Counted from the stretch's first letter, positions 1 through 8,669 are shown. The stretch: DNA of 11,736 nucleotides from an uncultured Desulfovibrionaceae bacterium (GCA_947074125.1 CAMTOM010000019.1:1-11736); one strand, 5' to 3'. Notes: generated by a model from the letters alone, not told the origin. Program-made: numbers and translations.

Positions 1-2098
1 GGTCGAAGGAAAGTTCCTTCGTCATTTCAGAAGAAACCTGCTGGGTAGCGTTTGTCCAGACATCAACCACTTTATTGTATTTTTCTGTGCGGGTGATGAT
101 ACCGTCACGATACTGCTGTTCGATATCGTCCACTTCATTTTGTGAGACTTCAAGAATATGTTTCTTTTTCTCTGGGATGGTAAGATCTTTCACGCCGATA
201 GTAACACCAGCGCGTGTTGCAAATTCATATCCCATGTCTTTGAGACGGTCGCAAAGGATAACTGTCGCTTTGATACCAGCCTCACGATAGGTTTCACCCA
301 CCAGGCGGGCGATATTCTTCTTTGTCATGATGCAGTTTACATTTGAAAAGGACATGCCCTGAGGAAGGATATCGCTGACAAGCACACGCCCTGGTGTGGT
401 ATCGTAGATTTTGCCATCAGGCATACGCACCTTGATACGGGCGTGCAAGGAAATGCTGCCCGCATCGTAAGCGGCTTCCACTTCCCACGGTGCGCAGAAG
501 GTCATGCCTTCGCCCTGCTCAAAAGAGCGTTCGCAGGTCATGTAGTACAGCCCAAGCACAATATCCTGTGAAGGAACGATAACGGGGCTGCCGTTTGCCG
601 GAGAAAGAATGTTGTTGGTACTCATCATCAGTACGCGACATTCGATCTGTGCTTCCACAGAAAGCGGAATATGCACAGCCATCTGGTCACCGTCAAAGTC
701 GGCATTGTATGCGGAGCAGACGAGAGGATGCAGACGTATGGCCTTGCCTTCCACAAGAAGAGGTTCAAAAGCCTGGATACCCAGACGGTGCAGGGTAGGC
801 GCACGGTTCAGCAGAATGGGGTATTCGCGCACAACCTCAGAGAGAATATCCCAGACCACCAGTTCTTCACGCTCTACCATTTTTTTGGCGCTTTTGATGG
901 TAGAGGCATGTCCACGTTTTTCAAGCTCTGAGTAAATAAAGGGCTTGAAGAGCTCCAGAGCCATTTTCTTGGGCAGCCCGCACTGATGCAGTTTCAGGTA
1001 AGGGCCAACGGTAATAACGGAACGACCGGAGTAGTCCACGCGCTTGCCGAGAAGGTTTTGACGGAAACGTCCCTGCTTGCCTTTAATCATATCAGAAAGA
1101 GACTTCAAGGGGCGTCCGTTTGTGCCTGTAATGGCGCGTCCGCGACGTCCATTGTCGAAAAGGGCGTCCACAGCTTCTTGCAGCATACGCTTTTCGTTAC
1201 GGATAATAATTTCTGGCGCTCCCAGCTCCATAAGGCGCTTGAGACGGTTGTTACGGTTGATAACCCGCCGATACAGATCGTTCAGATCTGATGTGGCAAA
1301 GCGACCACCATCCAGTGGCACCAGAGGACGTAGTTCGGGGGGGATAACAGGAATGACTTCCATGATCATCCACTCCGGCTTGTTCTGGGATTCCAGAAAA
1401 GCTTCAACGATCTTCAAACGCTTGGTGAGTTTTTTCTTCTTGGTCTGACTCTTTGTGCTCTGGGATTCGTCCCGCAATTCAGCGCGCAGAATTTCCAGAT
1501 CCAGCTCTTCCAGAAGTTTGCGGATAGCTTCTGCACCCATGCCTACGGTCATGACATCATCAGTGCCGTAATGGTCGAGAATCTGAAGGTATTGATCTTC
1601 GGAAATAACCTGACGTTTTTGCAGGTCTGTTGAACCTGGATCAAGAACAATAAAAGAGTCGAAATAAAGCACTTTTTCCAGATCAGCCATGGTCATATCA
1701 AGCAGGGTGCCGATTTTGGAGGGCAGTGTTTTCAAAAACCAGATATGCGCCACAGGAGCCGCAAGCTCAATGTGTCCCATGCGTTCGCGACGTACTTTGG
1801 AGGCGATAACTTCCACACCGCATTTTTCGCAGACAATGCCGCGATGCTTCATGCGCTTGTATTTGCCGCAGTTACATTCATAGTCCTTTACCGGACCAAA
1901 GATCTTTGCACAGAAAAGACCATCGCGTTCAGGCTTGAAGGTACGGTAATTGATCGTTTCCGGCTTTTTGACTTCACCATATGACCATTCACGAATGGAC
2001 TCAGGAGAAGCGATAGAAATCTGGATGGCTTTCAGATTGCGTATATTGGTCACATTGGCGGATGTGCCGCGTGTTGTGAAGAGATCGTCCAGGCTCAT
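1..2098 (-). CDS. rpoC: RNA polymerase beta' subunit, N-terminal half (cut by window edge)
   Basis: DNA-directed RNA polymerase beta' subunit, which forms the clamp and carries the catalytic magnesium. The start at 2098 opens with [20 protein letters not shown] and has a good ribosome site (AAGGTG, about 7 bases upstream). The reading frame stays open to base 1, giving 699 complete codons, roughly half of a usual beta' of about 1,400 residues. The N-terminal zinc-ribbon ligands are visible as C75, C77, C90 and C93 (motif ECNCGKY...GIVCEKCG). The universal catalytic motif NADFDGD is at residues 465-471, with magnesium-binding aspartates D467, D469 and D471. [16 protein letters not shown] lies just before it. 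It follows rpoB by 99 bases in the same orientation, so the two subunits are co-transcribed. No frameshift is seen. The trigger loop and C-terminal half lie outside the window. Identification is certain. Confidence 0.98.
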   Translation of the reverse strand, partial: MSLDDLFTTRGTSANVTNIRNLKAIQISIASPESIREWSYGEVKKPETINYRTFKPERDGLFCAKIFGPVKDYECNCGKYKRMKHRGIVCEKCGVEVIASKVRRERMGHIELAAPVAHIWFLKTLPSKIGTLLDMTMADLEKVLYFDSFIVLDPGSTDLQKRQVISEDQYLQILDHYGTDDVMTVGMGAEAIRKLLEELDLEILRAELRDESQSTKSQTKKKKLTKRLKIVEAFLESQNKPEWMIMEVIPVIPPELRPLVPLDGGRFATSDLNDLYRRVINRNNRLKRLMELGAPEIIIRNEKRMLQEAVDALFDNGRRGRAITGTNGRPLKSLSDMIKGKQGRFRQNLLGKRVDYSGRSVITVGPYLKLHQCGLPKKMALELFKPFIYSELEKRGHASTIKSAKKMVEREELVVWDILSEVVREYPILLNRAPTLHRLGIQAFEPLLVEGKAIRLHPLVCSAYNADFDGDQMAVHIPLSVEAQIECRVLMMSTNNILSPANGSPVIVPSQDIVLGLYYMTCERSFEQGEGMTFCAPWEVEAAYDAGSISLHARIKVRMPDGKIYDTTPGRVLVSDILPQGMSFSNVNCIMTKKNIARLVGETYREAGIKATVILCDRLKDMGYEFATRAGVTIGVKDLTIPEKKKHILEVSQNEVDDIEQQYRDGIITRTEKYNKVVDVWTNATQQVSSEMTKELSFD

Positions 2099-2166
2099 TA
2101 TCTGTCACCTTATTTGAAAGCGTTAAGGGGGTAAGTGCCAAGCATGAGGCGTGTGTGCGCTTGAAA

Positions 2167-2192
2167 GGGCTTTACGCAGATGCGCAAAGCCC
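2167..2192 (-). other. RNA hairpin in the rpoB-rpoC spacer
   Basis: A stem-loop begins 5 bases after the rpoB stop codon. Read on the minus strand it has arms GGGCUUUGCGC and GCGUAAAGCCC around the loop AUCU, an 11-base-pair stem. One pair is a G-U wobble that becomes an A-C mismatch on the plus strand, so the full stem exists only in the rpoBC transcript. It is followed by UUUC, which is too short a U-run for an efficient intrinsic terminator. The structure is seen in the sequence; a role in mRNA processing, 3'-end protection of rpoB, or partial attenuation is inferred. Confidence 0.55.
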
Positions 2193-2197
2193 CACTC

Positions 2198-5100
2198 TTA
2201 TCGTGTTTCGTCTTCCTGTTCACGTTCAGCCATAAAGCCTGTACGTTTTGGTCTTTTTTTGCCTTCTTCCTGATGCAGGGTAACATTCAGACCAAGCGAC
2301 ATCAGTTCTTTGACCAATACGTTAAAGGATTCTGGCAGACCTGCTTCAAGGAAGTTATCTCCCTTGACGATTTTTTCATACATTTTGACACGCCCACTCA
2401 CGTCATCAGACTTGACTGTGAGGAATTCTTGCAGGAGATAGGCTGCGCCATAAGCTTCCAATGCCCAGACTTCCATTTCCCCAAGACGCTGACCACCGAA
2501 CTGGGCTTTACCACCCAAGGGCTGCTGGGTAACGAGAGAGTAGGGACCCGTTGAACGAGCATGGATTTTTTCATCAACAAGATGGTGCAGCTTCAGGTAG
2601 TACATGACACCCGTGGTAACGCGGTTTTTAAAGCGCTCACCAGTACGTCCATCATAAAGTATGGTTTTCCCGTCCGAATCTTTTCCGGCTTTTTCCATCC
2701 AGTTCCAGATTTCAGCTTCTGTGGCACCATCAAAGACAGGGGTTTGGGTAATAATGCCATTACGCAACTTCTTGACAGAGGCAATGAACTCTTCATCATC
2801 CATGCCATCTACCAAGGTAGCGACGTCTTCAGAATCGAAAACACCTTTGACTTCTTTGCGTACCATATCAAGAGGAGTGTGGCTGTCGAGAAGTTCGGCA
2901 AGCTGGCGTCCCAATTCTTTGGCTCCCCAGCCAAGGTGTGTTTCCATAATCTGGCCAATATTCATACGTGAAGGAACGCCCAGAGGGTTCAGTACCACGT
3001 CAACAGAACGTCCGTCGGCAAAAAAGGGCATGTCTTCTTCGGGAAGAATACAGGACACAACACCCTTGTTCCCGTGACGTCCTGCCATTTTGTCACCAAC
3101 AGAGAGTTTACGCTTGATGGCAATGTGAACCTTGACCATCTTGATAACGCCTGGAGGCAGGTCATCACCTTCAGTCACTTTTTCGCGCTTGGAGTCATAA
3201 ATACTCTTCAGAAATTCTATCTGACGGTCATAGTTTTCCAGAATTTCTGCGACATTTTCGTTGACTTCTCTGCTCTTAAAGATGCCAGAAAGGCGTTTTA
3301 TTGGCATATCTTCAAGGTGTTCCTCAGAAAGAGCCGCACCTGCCTCAAGCAACACTTCACCTTTTTTCTTACCAGTAACCGTTGTTCCTACCTGCTTACC
3401 CACAACAATGGGCGCGAGCAGGATGCGTGTACGGTCAGAAAGCGCACGGACATGATCCATTTCTTTCTGATCAAGAATGGCGGTTTCGTGTACCTCAATG
3501 CTGAGAGTACGGTCGTCCTTTTCTCCAGAACGGCGATTGAAAACTTTCACATCAATAATGGTACCTTCCACTCCTGGGGGTACTTTGAGGGAAGTATTTT
3601 TTACATCGCGGGCTTTTTCACCAAAGATAGCGCGCAAGAGTTTTTCTTCTGGAGTGAGCTGTGTTTCACCCTTGGGAGTGATTTTGCCTACCAGAATGTC
3701 ATCAGGCTTTACACTTGCCCCAATGCGAATGATACCACTGTCATCAAGATTGCGCAGCATGTCTTCACTGACATTGGGAATATCGCGCGTGATTTCTTCA
3801 GGGCCGAGCTTGGTGTCGCGGGCAACCACTTCAAATTCTTCAATGTGAATGGAAGTATAGACGTCATCCTTGACCATGCGTTCAGAGATCAGAATGGAGT
3901 CTTCGTAGTTATAACCACACCAGGGCATGAAGGCCACAACCATGTTTTTGCCAAGCGCCAAGGCGCCATCATCAATCCCAGGGCCATCAGCGAGGATATC
4001 GCCTTTGCGGATGATCTGCCCTGGATAGCAGGTGGGCTTTTGACCAAAACAGGAATTCTGGTTGGACTTATGATACTTCAGAAGGTCGTAAACCTTGACG
4101 CCGCCACTTTCAGGGAAAAGATTCCCTTCATAGGAGACCACAAGGCGATCCGCATCCACATATTCCACTTTCCCGTCGGCAAGAGCCACGATACATGCGC
4201 CAGAGTCTCTGGCGACATCCACTTCCATGCCCGTACCCACAAGAGGTTTTTCAGAGCGCAGAAGAGGTACCGCCTGACGTTGCATGTTGGAGCCCATGAG
4301 CGCACGGTTGGCGTCATCATGCTCCAGGAAGGGGATGAGAGCAGCCGAAATGGAAACCATCTGGCTGGGAGAAATGTCCATCAGGTTAACATCGTTACGA
4401 TGTCCCATTTCCACTTCGCCCTTAACGCGCACCGTGACGTATTCGTCAGCCAGGCAACCATTCGCATCAATGCGGGCATTGGCCTGTGCGATAACTTTGT
4501 CGCCTTCGCAAGAAGCGTCCAGATGTACGATCTCGTCAGTAATCTTGCCTTCGCGAATCACGCGATAGGGCGTTTCGATGAAACCATAGTCATTTACCTT
4601 GGCAAATGTTGTCAGCGAAACAATAAGACCGATGTTTGGACCTTCGGGTGTTTCAATAGGACAGATACGTCCGTAGTGTGAAGTATGTACGTCACGAACT
4701 TCAAAGCCTGCGCGTTCACGTGTCAGACCTCCAGGACCCAAAGCAGAAAGACGGCGCTTATGCGTGACTTCTGAGAGGGAGTTTGTCTGATCCATGAATT
4801 GCGAGAGCTGGGATGTACCGAAAAATTCCTTCAGTACAGCAGCAACAGGCTTGGGATTGATCAGGTCATGAGGCATGAGCGTGGCGACTTCCTGAAGGCT
4901 CATACGCTCCTTGATGGCGCGTTCCATACGGACAAGACCAATGCGGTATTGATTTTCCACCAGTTCGCCTACCAGACGCACACGACGATTCCCCAGATGG
5001 TCAATATCATCAGCAGGACCGTGACTGTCTTTGAGTTGCACCAGTACCTTGATAGCCATGAGAATATCGTCATCTGTGAGTGTGCGCATCTCTGGTGTAT

Positions 5101-6334
5101 CAAGAGCAAGACGCTGGTTCAGTTTATACCGTCCCACAGGAGAGAGATCGTAGTAGTCCGCATTGCGGAAAAGATTGTCGAAAAAGGTTGTGGCGATTTC
5201 CGGTGTGGGAGGAGAAGAAGGACGCAGGCGACGGTAGATTTCTTCCTGAGCTTTTTCCTGATCGGGAATGCGATCCTGAATCAGGGTGTCGCGGATGGAA
5301 GAGGAGGTATCTGTACCTTTTGTGTGCAGTACCGCAATGCGTTTTTCACCTGCTTCACGCAAACGTTCCTGCAAGGCAGGGGTCAGCTCATCAGCAGCCT
5401 CAGCAAGTACTTCACCTGTGCTGGCATTGACAATATCTTCAGCCAGGAACATGCCATTCAGGAAGTCCGGCTGCATTTCAATGGAGGGAACACCCGCCTC
5501 ACAAAGTTGACGCCAGGAGCGCTTGGTGATGGGTTTACCTGCTTTAACAAGTACAGTGCCATCAGGGGCACAGATGTCTGCATAGGCATTGTCTTTGCGA
5601 TACAGATTCTTTTCTACTTCCCAATGGATGCTTCCATTGTCTTCAAGCAGGTAGTGCTCTCTAGAGTAGAAATAGTTCAGAATATCGCTCTTGTTCATCC
5701 CCATAGCTTTGAAGAGAATGGTTGCGGGCATCTTACGGCGGCGGTCGATGCGAACATAAAGAATGTCTTTATGGTCGAAATCAAAGTCCAGCCAGGAGCC
5801 ACGCATGGGGATGATGCGGCAGGAATACAGTACCTTGCGGCTTGTATGGGTTTTGCCTCCATCATGCTCAAAAATAATACCAGGAGAGCGCTGGAGCTGG
5901 TTAACAATAACCCGTTCTGTTCCATTGATGATGAAGGTGCCTTTTTCTGTCATCAAGGGCAGGGTACCAAAGTAAATATCCTGCTCTTTTATGTCGCGTA
6001 TGGTGCGATTGTCAGAAGCCTCATCAACATCATAAACAACCAGGCGTACCTTGATGCGTACAGGAGCTTCATAGGTAAGACCCTTGGAAATACATTCTGC
6101 CTGGTCATACTTTGGCTCGCTGATATCGTAGCTGACAAAGTCCAGGCTGGCGGTACGGTTGTAGTCCTCAATAGGAAAAACCGTACGGAAGACGCCTTCA
6201 AGTCCTTCGTCAAGCTTGCGTTCAGTGGCGCCTTCCTGAAGAAATTTTCGGTAGGAATCAATCTGAAGGTTAAGGAGATGCGGGATTGGAAGCGAAACTT
6301 TGATCTTGCCAAACTGTTTGGTGATCTGACCCAT
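2198..6334 (-). CDS. rpoB: RNA polymerase beta subunit
   Basis: DNA-directed RNA polymerase beta subunit, 1,378 residues (E. coli has 1,342). I place the start at 6334 ([12 protein letters not shown]), preceded by the Shine-Dalgarno run TGAGGT with a 5-base spacer. An upstream in-frame TTG at 6415 would add 27 unalignable residues and is rejected. The rifampicin pocket carries [15 protein letters not shown] and [10 protein letters not shown]. Its key residues D515, H525 and S530 correspond to E. coli D516, H526 and S531, so no classical resistance change is visible. Secondary-magnesium residues E811/D812 (GYNYEDSIL) and active-site lysines K1082 and K1090 ([13 protein letters not shown]) are intact. 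The C-terminal [17 protein letters not shown] and [11 protein letters not shown] blocks that contact beta' are present. The gene lies between the rplL attenuator and rpoC. Sense codons TTA, CTA and TCA are scarce, as expected of a highly expressed gene. Confidence 0.99.
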   Translation of the reverse strand: MGQITKQFGKIKVSLPIPHLLNLQIDSYRKFLQEGATERKLDEGLEGVFRTVFPIEDYNRTASLDFVSYDISEPKYDQAECISKGLTYEAPVRIKVRLVVYDVDEASDNRTIRDIKEQDIYFGTLPLMTEKGTFIINGTERVIVNQLQRSPGIIFEHDGGKTHTSRKVLYSCRIIPMRGSWLDFDFDHKDILYVRIDRRRKMPATILFKAMGMNKSDILNYFYSREHYLLEDNGSIHWEVEKNLYRKDNAYADICAPDGTVLVKAGKPITKRSWRQLCEAGVPSIEMQPDFLNGMFLAEDIVNASTGEVLAEAADELTPALQERLREAGEKRIAVLHTKGTDTSSSIRDTLIQDRIPDQEKAQEEIYRRLRPSSPPTPEIATTFFDNLFRNADYYDLSPVGRYKLNQRLALDTPEMRTLTDDDILMAIKVLVQLKDSHGPADDIDHLGNRRVRLVGELVENQYRIGLVRMERAIKERMSLQEVATLMPHDLINPKPVAAVLKEFFGTSQLSQFMDQTNSLSEVTHKRRLSALGPGGLTRERAGFEVRDVHTSHYGRICPIETPEGPNIGLIVSLTTFAKVNDYGFIETPYRVIREGKITDEIVHLDASCEGDKVIAQANARIDANGCLADEYVTVRVKGEVEMGHRNDVNLMDISPSQMVSISAALIPFLEHDDANRALMGSNMQRQAVPLLRSEKPLVGTGMEVDVARDSGACIVALADGKVEYVDADRLVVSYEGNLFPESGGVKVYDLLKYHKSNQNSCFGQKPTCYPGQIIRKGDILADGPGIDDGALALGKNMVVAFMPWCGYNYEDSILISERMVKDDVYTSIHIEEFEVVARDTKLGPEEITRDIPNVSEDMLRNLDDSGIIRIGASVKPDDILVGKITPKGETQLTPEEKLLRAIFGEKARDVKNTSLKVPPGVEGTIIDVKVFNRRSGEKDDRTLSIEVHETAILDQKEMDHVRALSDRTRILLAPIVVGKQVGTTVTGKKKGEVLLEAGAALSEEHLEDMPIKRLSGIFKSREVNENVAEILENYDRQIEFLKSIYDSKREKVTEGDDLPPGVIKMVKVHIAIKRKLSVGDKMAGRHGNKGVVSCILPEEDMPFFADGRSVDVVLNPLGVPSRMNIGQIMETHLGWGAKELGRQLAELLDSHTPLDMVRKEVKGVFDSEDVATLVDGMDDEEFIASVKKLRNGIITQTPVFDGATEAEIWNWMEKAGKDSDGKTILYDGRTGERFKNRVTTGVMYYLKLHHLVDEKIHARSTGPYSLVTQQPLGGKAQFGGQRLGEMEVWALEAYGAAYLLQEFLTVKSDDVSGRVKMYEKIVKGDNFLEAGLPESFNVLVKELMSLGLNVTLHQEEGKKRPKRTGFMAEREQEDETR

Positions 6335-6342
6335 TCTGTACC

Positions 6343-6465
6343 TCAGGGTAGGTGTTGGTTTTTCCGCTTGGGGATAAGCGGGCGGCCTTGCAGTAACAAT
6401 AGGATAAGGCGACAAAAGCCCATAACCCTAACTTTCTCGTCAGGAGTATGGGAGTGCCGCAACAT
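6343..6465 (-). CDS. Possible 40-codon upstream ORF ending in the rpoB ribosome site (weak)
   Basis: A short reading frame starts at ATG 6465 (beginning [17 protein letters not shown]) and ends at a TGA inside the rpoB Shine-Dalgarno run TGAGGT, 8 bases before the rpoB start codon. Such an arrangement could couple translation to rpoB. However, no convincing ribosome site precedes the first ATG, and the inner ATG at 6423 has only TTAGGG close by. The peptide resembles nothing I recognise, though a leucine-rich LILLLL stretch is present. Random occurrence in a 376-base gap is quite likely. It is recorded because of its exact placement, not because a function is supported. Confidence 0.12.
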   Translation of the reverse strand: MLRHSHTPDEKVRVMGFCRLILLLLQGRPLIPKRKNQHLP

Positions 6466-6557
6466 TAACTGGAAGTATTTTATGAACTTAGCATAATCTC
6501 TCGAAAGAAAGTTTCTCCTTGCCTCTCAAAAATACCCACAGAACCTACAGAAAAATT

Positions 6558-6587
6558 GTTATCTCCGCAAGTCTTTTTTAGTGTCAG
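6558..6587 (-). promoter_or_regulatory. Candidate sigma-70-type promoter for rpoBC
   Basis: On the minus strand, CTGACA (6587-6582; five of six matches to TTGACA) is followed after 18 bases by GATAAC (6563-6558; four of six matches to TATAAT). It lies downstream of the rplL terminator hairpin and about 220 bases before the rpoB start, where an internal promoter could top up polymerase synthesis. The spacing is acceptable but the -10 match is modest and AT-rich sequence surrounds it, so chance matching is possible. No other hexamer pair in this gap looked better to me. Confidence 0.3.
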
Positions 6588-6646
6588 GCATGTATCTGTC
6601 AAAGGTGAGGGGGAAAAGAGGGCGGGAAAGAGAAAAAAAGAATATG

Positions 6647-6675
6647 AAAAAAGGGCAACATTTGTTGCCCTTTTT
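6647..6675 (-). terminator. Intrinsic terminator / attenuator between rplL and rpoB
   Basis: Read on the minus strand, GGGCAAC-AAAT-GUUGCCC forms a 7-base-pair GC-rich stem, extended below by five A-U pairs, and the 3' side runs into six consecutive U residues. This is the textbook shape of a Rho-independent terminator. It sits about 40 bases after the rplL stop codon. Because rpoBC lies downstream on the same strand with only a weak candidate promoter between, partial read-through is expected. An attenuator at this position is known in E. coli, where it lowers rpoBC transcription relative to rplJL. The A-rich 5' flank would also give a U-tract on the plus strand, so the element is symmetrical. 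Confidence 0.8.
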
Positions 6676-6688
6676 CGTGATATGCACA

Positions 6689-6704
6689 GAAGGCTGTCGC
6701 CTTC
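6689..6704 (-). other. Second small hairpin just after rplL
   Basis: GAAGGC-GACA-GCCUUC forms a 6-base-pair stem with a 4-base loop, starting 6 bases after the rplL stop codon and about 13 bases before the terminator stem. It has no U-tract of its own. It may stabilise the rplL 3' end or be part of an mRNA processing site, as RNase III cleavage is known between rplL and rpoB in E. coli. That role is inferred from position only. Confidence 0.4.
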
Positions 6705-6710
6705 GTATAC

Positions 6711-7097
6711 TTATTTTACTTCAACAACAGCACCGGCTTCGGTCAGTTGCTTCTTGGCTTCTTCGGCTTCGTCCTTGCTCACGCCTTCTTTGAGGGTAGA
6801 GGGGCAGCCGTCTACTTTATCTTTAGCTTCTTTCAAGCCAAGGTTGGTCAGAGCGCGCACAACCTTGATAACACCAATTTTGTTGGCGCCAGCTTCTTTC
6901 AGGATAACGTCAAATTCGGTCTTTTCTTCAGCAGCGGCAGCAGCGCCGTCGCCAGCAGGAGCAGCAGCCATCATCATGGCAGCAGGAGCAGCAGCGGAAA
7001 CACCGAATTTTTCTTCCAGTTCCTTGATGAATTCAGAAAGTTCAAGGACAGTCATATTGGAAATAAATTCAACAACTTGTTCTTTGGTAACAGACAT
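6711..7097 (-). CDS. rplL: 50S ribosomal protein L7/L12
   Basis: Stalk protein of the 50S subunit, present in several copies on L10, where it recruits and stimulates EF-Tu, EF-G and other translational GTPases. The protein is 128 residues, close to the family's 120-130. The N-terminal dimerisation domain (about 1-33, [28 protein letters not shown]) is followed by a flexible hinge of about 34-56, made almost wholly of Ala, Met, Gly and Pro. The C-terminal domain (about 60-128) carries the factor-binding helix [20 protein letters not shown]. The segment [11 protein letters not shown] has a cysteine at residue 98, where many homologues have alanine. The ATG at 7097 is preceded by AGGAG at 7-base spacing. 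It lies 45 bases after rplJ and before the attenuator. Confidence 0.99.
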   Translation of the reverse strand: MSVTKEQVVEFISNMTVLELSEFIKELEEKFGVSAAAPAAMMMAAAPAGDGAAAAAEEKTEFDVILKEAGANKIGVIKVVRALTNLGLKEAKDKVDGCPSTLKEGVSKDEAEEAKKQLTEAGAVVEVK

Positions 7098-7142
7098 GGT
7101 TATCTCCTGTATCTTTGGCTAAAATAAATGATGAACCGACAC

Positions 7143-7661
7143 CTAAGCAGCTTTCTTTTCTTCTATGGCCTTCAGGGCATAGAGCAGACCGCGCTGGATG
7201 TTGGCGAAGAGCGATACAAAGTTGGTGGGCACAGCGTGCATTGTGCCGAGCAACTGACCAAGGAGCTGTTGCTTGTTGGGCATCTTGGCAAGCGCGTCCA
7301 CCTGATCGGCGGTCATGCTTTTGCCTTCGAGGCTCGCACAGCGGATTTTGAAGACTTTGCTTGTCTTTGCAAAATCACTGACAGCTTTGGCTATCGCAAC
7401 GGGGTCGTCGGTTCCAAAGGCAATGGCACAGTTTTCCAGGAAAGTATCCTTAATGGAATCGTGTGTGCCTCCGGTGAAAGCAATTCGCGCCAGAGTGTTT
7501 TTGACGACATGTAATTCGCCACCCACAGTACGCAGGCTCACTCTGAGGTTCGTCAGCTCTTCCACCGTCATACCCTTGAAATCGGTCACCACGGCAATGG
7601 AGGCAGCATCAGATTTTTCTTTGATAGCTCCAATGATGGCGGCTTTTTCAGACCTGTTCAC
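7143..7661 (-). CDS. rplJ: 50S ribosomal protein L10
   Basis: L10 anchors the L7/L12 stalk to 23S rRNA beside L11 and, as free L10 or the L10-L7/L12 complex, typically represses its own mRNA. The protein is 172 residues, normal for the family. The N-terminal rRNA-binding domain has [16 protein letters not shown], ...[15 protein letters not shown] and [11 protein letters not shown]. The C-terminal helix that binds L7/L12 dimers ends in the lysine/alanine-rich tail. The start is a GTG at 7661, the only non-ATG start among the genes here, preceded by AGGAG at 6-base spacing. The ribosome site sits in the loop of a small perfect hairpin whose 3' arm overlaps the start codon. The 272-base region upstream contains an L10 leader, consistent with feedback control of rplJ and rplL together. 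Confidence 0.98.
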   Translation of the reverse strand: MNRSEKAAIIGAIKEKSDAASIAVVTDFKGMTVEELTNLRVSLRTVGGELHVVKNTLARIAFTGGTHDSIKDTFLENCAIAFGTDDPVAIAKAVSDFAKTSKVFKIRCASLEGKSMTADQVDALAKMPNKQQLLGQLLGTMHAVPTNFVSLFANIQRGLLYALKAIEEKKAA

Positions 7662-7677
7662 GTGATTCTCCTCACGT
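7660..7677 (-). promoter_or_regulatory. Hairpin presenting the rplJ ribosome-binding site
   Basis: Minus-strand arms ACGUGA and UCACGU pair perfectly (6 base pairs) around the loop GGAGAA, which contains the Shine-Dalgarno sequence. The 3' arm includes the first two bases of the GTG start codon. The structure is directly visible. That it tunes initiation of rplJ, or responds to L10 bound upstream, is inference. Confidence 0.5.
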
Positions 7678-7712
7678 TAGGGTTGCTGGTGGAATGCCGA
7701 GCCAAAGATCGT

Positions 7713-7757
7713 GTCTGAGCAGGGAATTAAGGTGCAATACCACCTGCTTTCTTCGAC
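7713..7757 (-). promoter_or_regulatory. L10 (rplJ) leader, autoregulatory ribosomal-protein binding site
   Basis: Read on the minus strand, GUCGAAGAAAGCAGG is followed by a small GGUG-GUAUUG-CACC hairpin, then UUAAUU and CCCUGCUCAGAC. GUC/GAC and GCAGG/CCUGC pair around a purine-rich asymmetric internal loop. This matches the known L10 leader pattern (Rfam L10_leader family), a kink-turn-like element that mimics the 23S rRNA binding site of L10. It lies about 50 bases upstream of the rplJ start, the usual place. In E. coli, L10-L7/L12 binding here represses translation of rplJ and rplL. Only the core is bounded; flanking helices probably extend the element towards 7800. Confidence 0.8.
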
Positions 7758-7783
7758 TCGTATTCCTTATTGTCCTTTGCCAT

Positions 7784-7797
7784 GCGGCCTAAGCCGC
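7784..7797 (-). other. Small GC-rich hairpin upstream of the L10 leader core
   Basis: GCGGC-UUAG-GCCGC on the minus strand forms a 5-base-pair stem with a 4-base loop, about 26 bases upstream of the L10-leader core. It is probably one arm of the wider leader fold. There is no U-tract, so it is not a terminator. Confidence 0.35.
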
Positions 7798-7845
7798 TTG
7801 AAGAGTAGAGTACCCGTGGGGGGTATAACTGGTCTCTCCGTAAAA

Positions 7846-7865
7846 TTTCCCGCATATGCGGGAAA
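7846..7865 (-). other. Perfect 20-base palindrome in the rplA-rplJ gap, terminator-like
   Basis: TTTCCCGCATATGCGGGAAA is a perfect 20-base palindrome. As RNA it folds to an 8-base-pair stem with loop AUAU, and on the minus strand it is followed by UUUU then ACGG. This resembles a short intrinsic terminator or attenuator between rplA and the L10 leader. As DNA it could equally be a dimeric-protein operator. Which role applies cannot be decided from the sequence. Confidence 0.45.
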
Positions 7866-7871
7866 GGGGGG

Positions 7872-7888
7872 TAAGGATGGTATCCTTA
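7872..7888 (-). other. Small hairpin after rplA
   Basis: UAAGGAU-ACC-AUCCUUA on the minus strand is a perfect 7-base-pair stem with a 3-base loop. It is followed by a run of six C residues that leads into the 20-base palindrome. It begins about 45 bases after the rplA stop codon and may form a tandem structure with that palindrome, protecting or defining the rplKA 3' end. Confidence 0.4.
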
Positions 7889-7933
7889 ATGCTCCGAGAG
7901 CTTGGCAGTTGCAGCGATAACGCTGCTCACCAC

Positions 7934-8641
7934 CTAGATTCCCAGAAATTTCTTAACGTGTGCCATGTCAACTTTGAAGCCAGGTCCCATGGTTGTTGAA
8001 ACTGCCATGGAAAGCATATAGGTGCCTTTAGCGGCAGAAGGCTTCAGACGGTGAACCGTTTCAAGCAGAGCTTTCAGGTTGCCAAGGATCTTTTCTGATC
8101 CGAAGGAAACCTTGCCCAAAGGAGCATGGAGTACACCAGCTTTATCTACTTTAAACTCAACACGTCCGGCTTTCAGTTCCTGTACTGCTTTGGTAACATC
8201 AAAGGTAACAGAACCCGTCTTGGCATTTGGCATAAGCCCACGGGGGCCAAGCATACGACCGATCTGACCCACAAGAGCCATGACATCAGGTGTGGCAACG
8301 GCGGCATCAAAGTCGAGCCAGCCTTCCTTGATACGGGCAACGAGATCTTCGTCCCCAACAAAGTCAGCGCCAGCAGCTTTGGCTTCAGCCTGTTTTTCAC
8401 CCTTACAGAAAACGGCGATGCGAACTGTTTTACCCAAGCCATGAGGCAGGGTAACAGCGCCACGCACCATCTGATCGGAGTATTTAGGGTCAACGCCGAG
8501 GCGAATAGCGACATCAACGGTTTCATCGAACTTTGCATAGGTGGCTTCGAGAGACTTTGCCACAGCATCTTCGATGGCGAAACGTTCTTGCAGGTTCACA
8601 CCTTCAAGAGCTTTTTTGAATTTCTTGCCGTGTTTGGGCAT
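7934..8641 (-). CDS. rplA: 50S ribosomal protein L1
   Basis: L1 binds 23S rRNA at the mobile L1 stalk that helps release E-site tRNA. In many bacteria it also represses the rplKA mRNA. The protein is 235 residues, typical. The family signature [18 protein letters not shown] is at residues 128-145. The conserved N-terminal rRNA-binding segment [21 protein letters not shown] is at about 43-63, and the C-terminal [20 protein letters not shown] block is present. I chose the ATG at 8641 ([12 protein letters not shown]) because GAAAGGA precedes it and the alignment begins there. The frame could open at 8695, but those extra 18 residues are not L1-like. It lies 74 bases after rplK and before the L10 leader region. 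Confidence 0.98.
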   Translation of the reverse strand: MPKHGKKFKKALEGVNLQERFAIEDAVAKSLEATYAKFDETVDVAIRLGVDPKYSDQMVRGAVTLPHGLGKTVRIAVFCKGEKQAEAKAAGADFVGDEDLVARIKEGWLDFDAAVATPDVMALVGQIGRMLGPRGLMPNAKTGSVTFDVTKAVQELKAGRVEFKVDKAGVLHAPLGKVSFGSEKILGNLKALLETVHRLKPSAAKGTYMLSMAVSTTMGPGFKVDMAHVKKFLGI

Positions 8642-8669
8642 GGTGACAATCCTTTCGTTTTGCATCTCC

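Noticed and set aside
3074..4681. 535-codon open frame on the plus strand opposite rpoB
   Set aside because: Same codon-register shadow of rpoB. The protein looks like random composition and has no family resemblance.
4745..4792. Possible rifampicin-resistance changes in the RpoB pocket
   Set aside because: Residues equivalent to D516, H526 and S531 of E. coli are wild type. The T and S at 517 and 519 differ from E. coli but are not classical resistance positions.
6335..6415. N-terminal extension of RpoB from a TTG codon
   Set aside because: The extra 27 residues are proline-rich and unlike any beta-subunit start. The ATG at 6334 has a good Shine-Dalgarno and aligns with known beta N-termini.
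4799..6496. 565-codon open frame on the plus strand opposite rpoB
   Set aside because: It is in exact codon register with rpoB and exists because rpoB rarely uses TTA, CTA or TCA. The translation has no recognisable domain and no ribosome site was seen.
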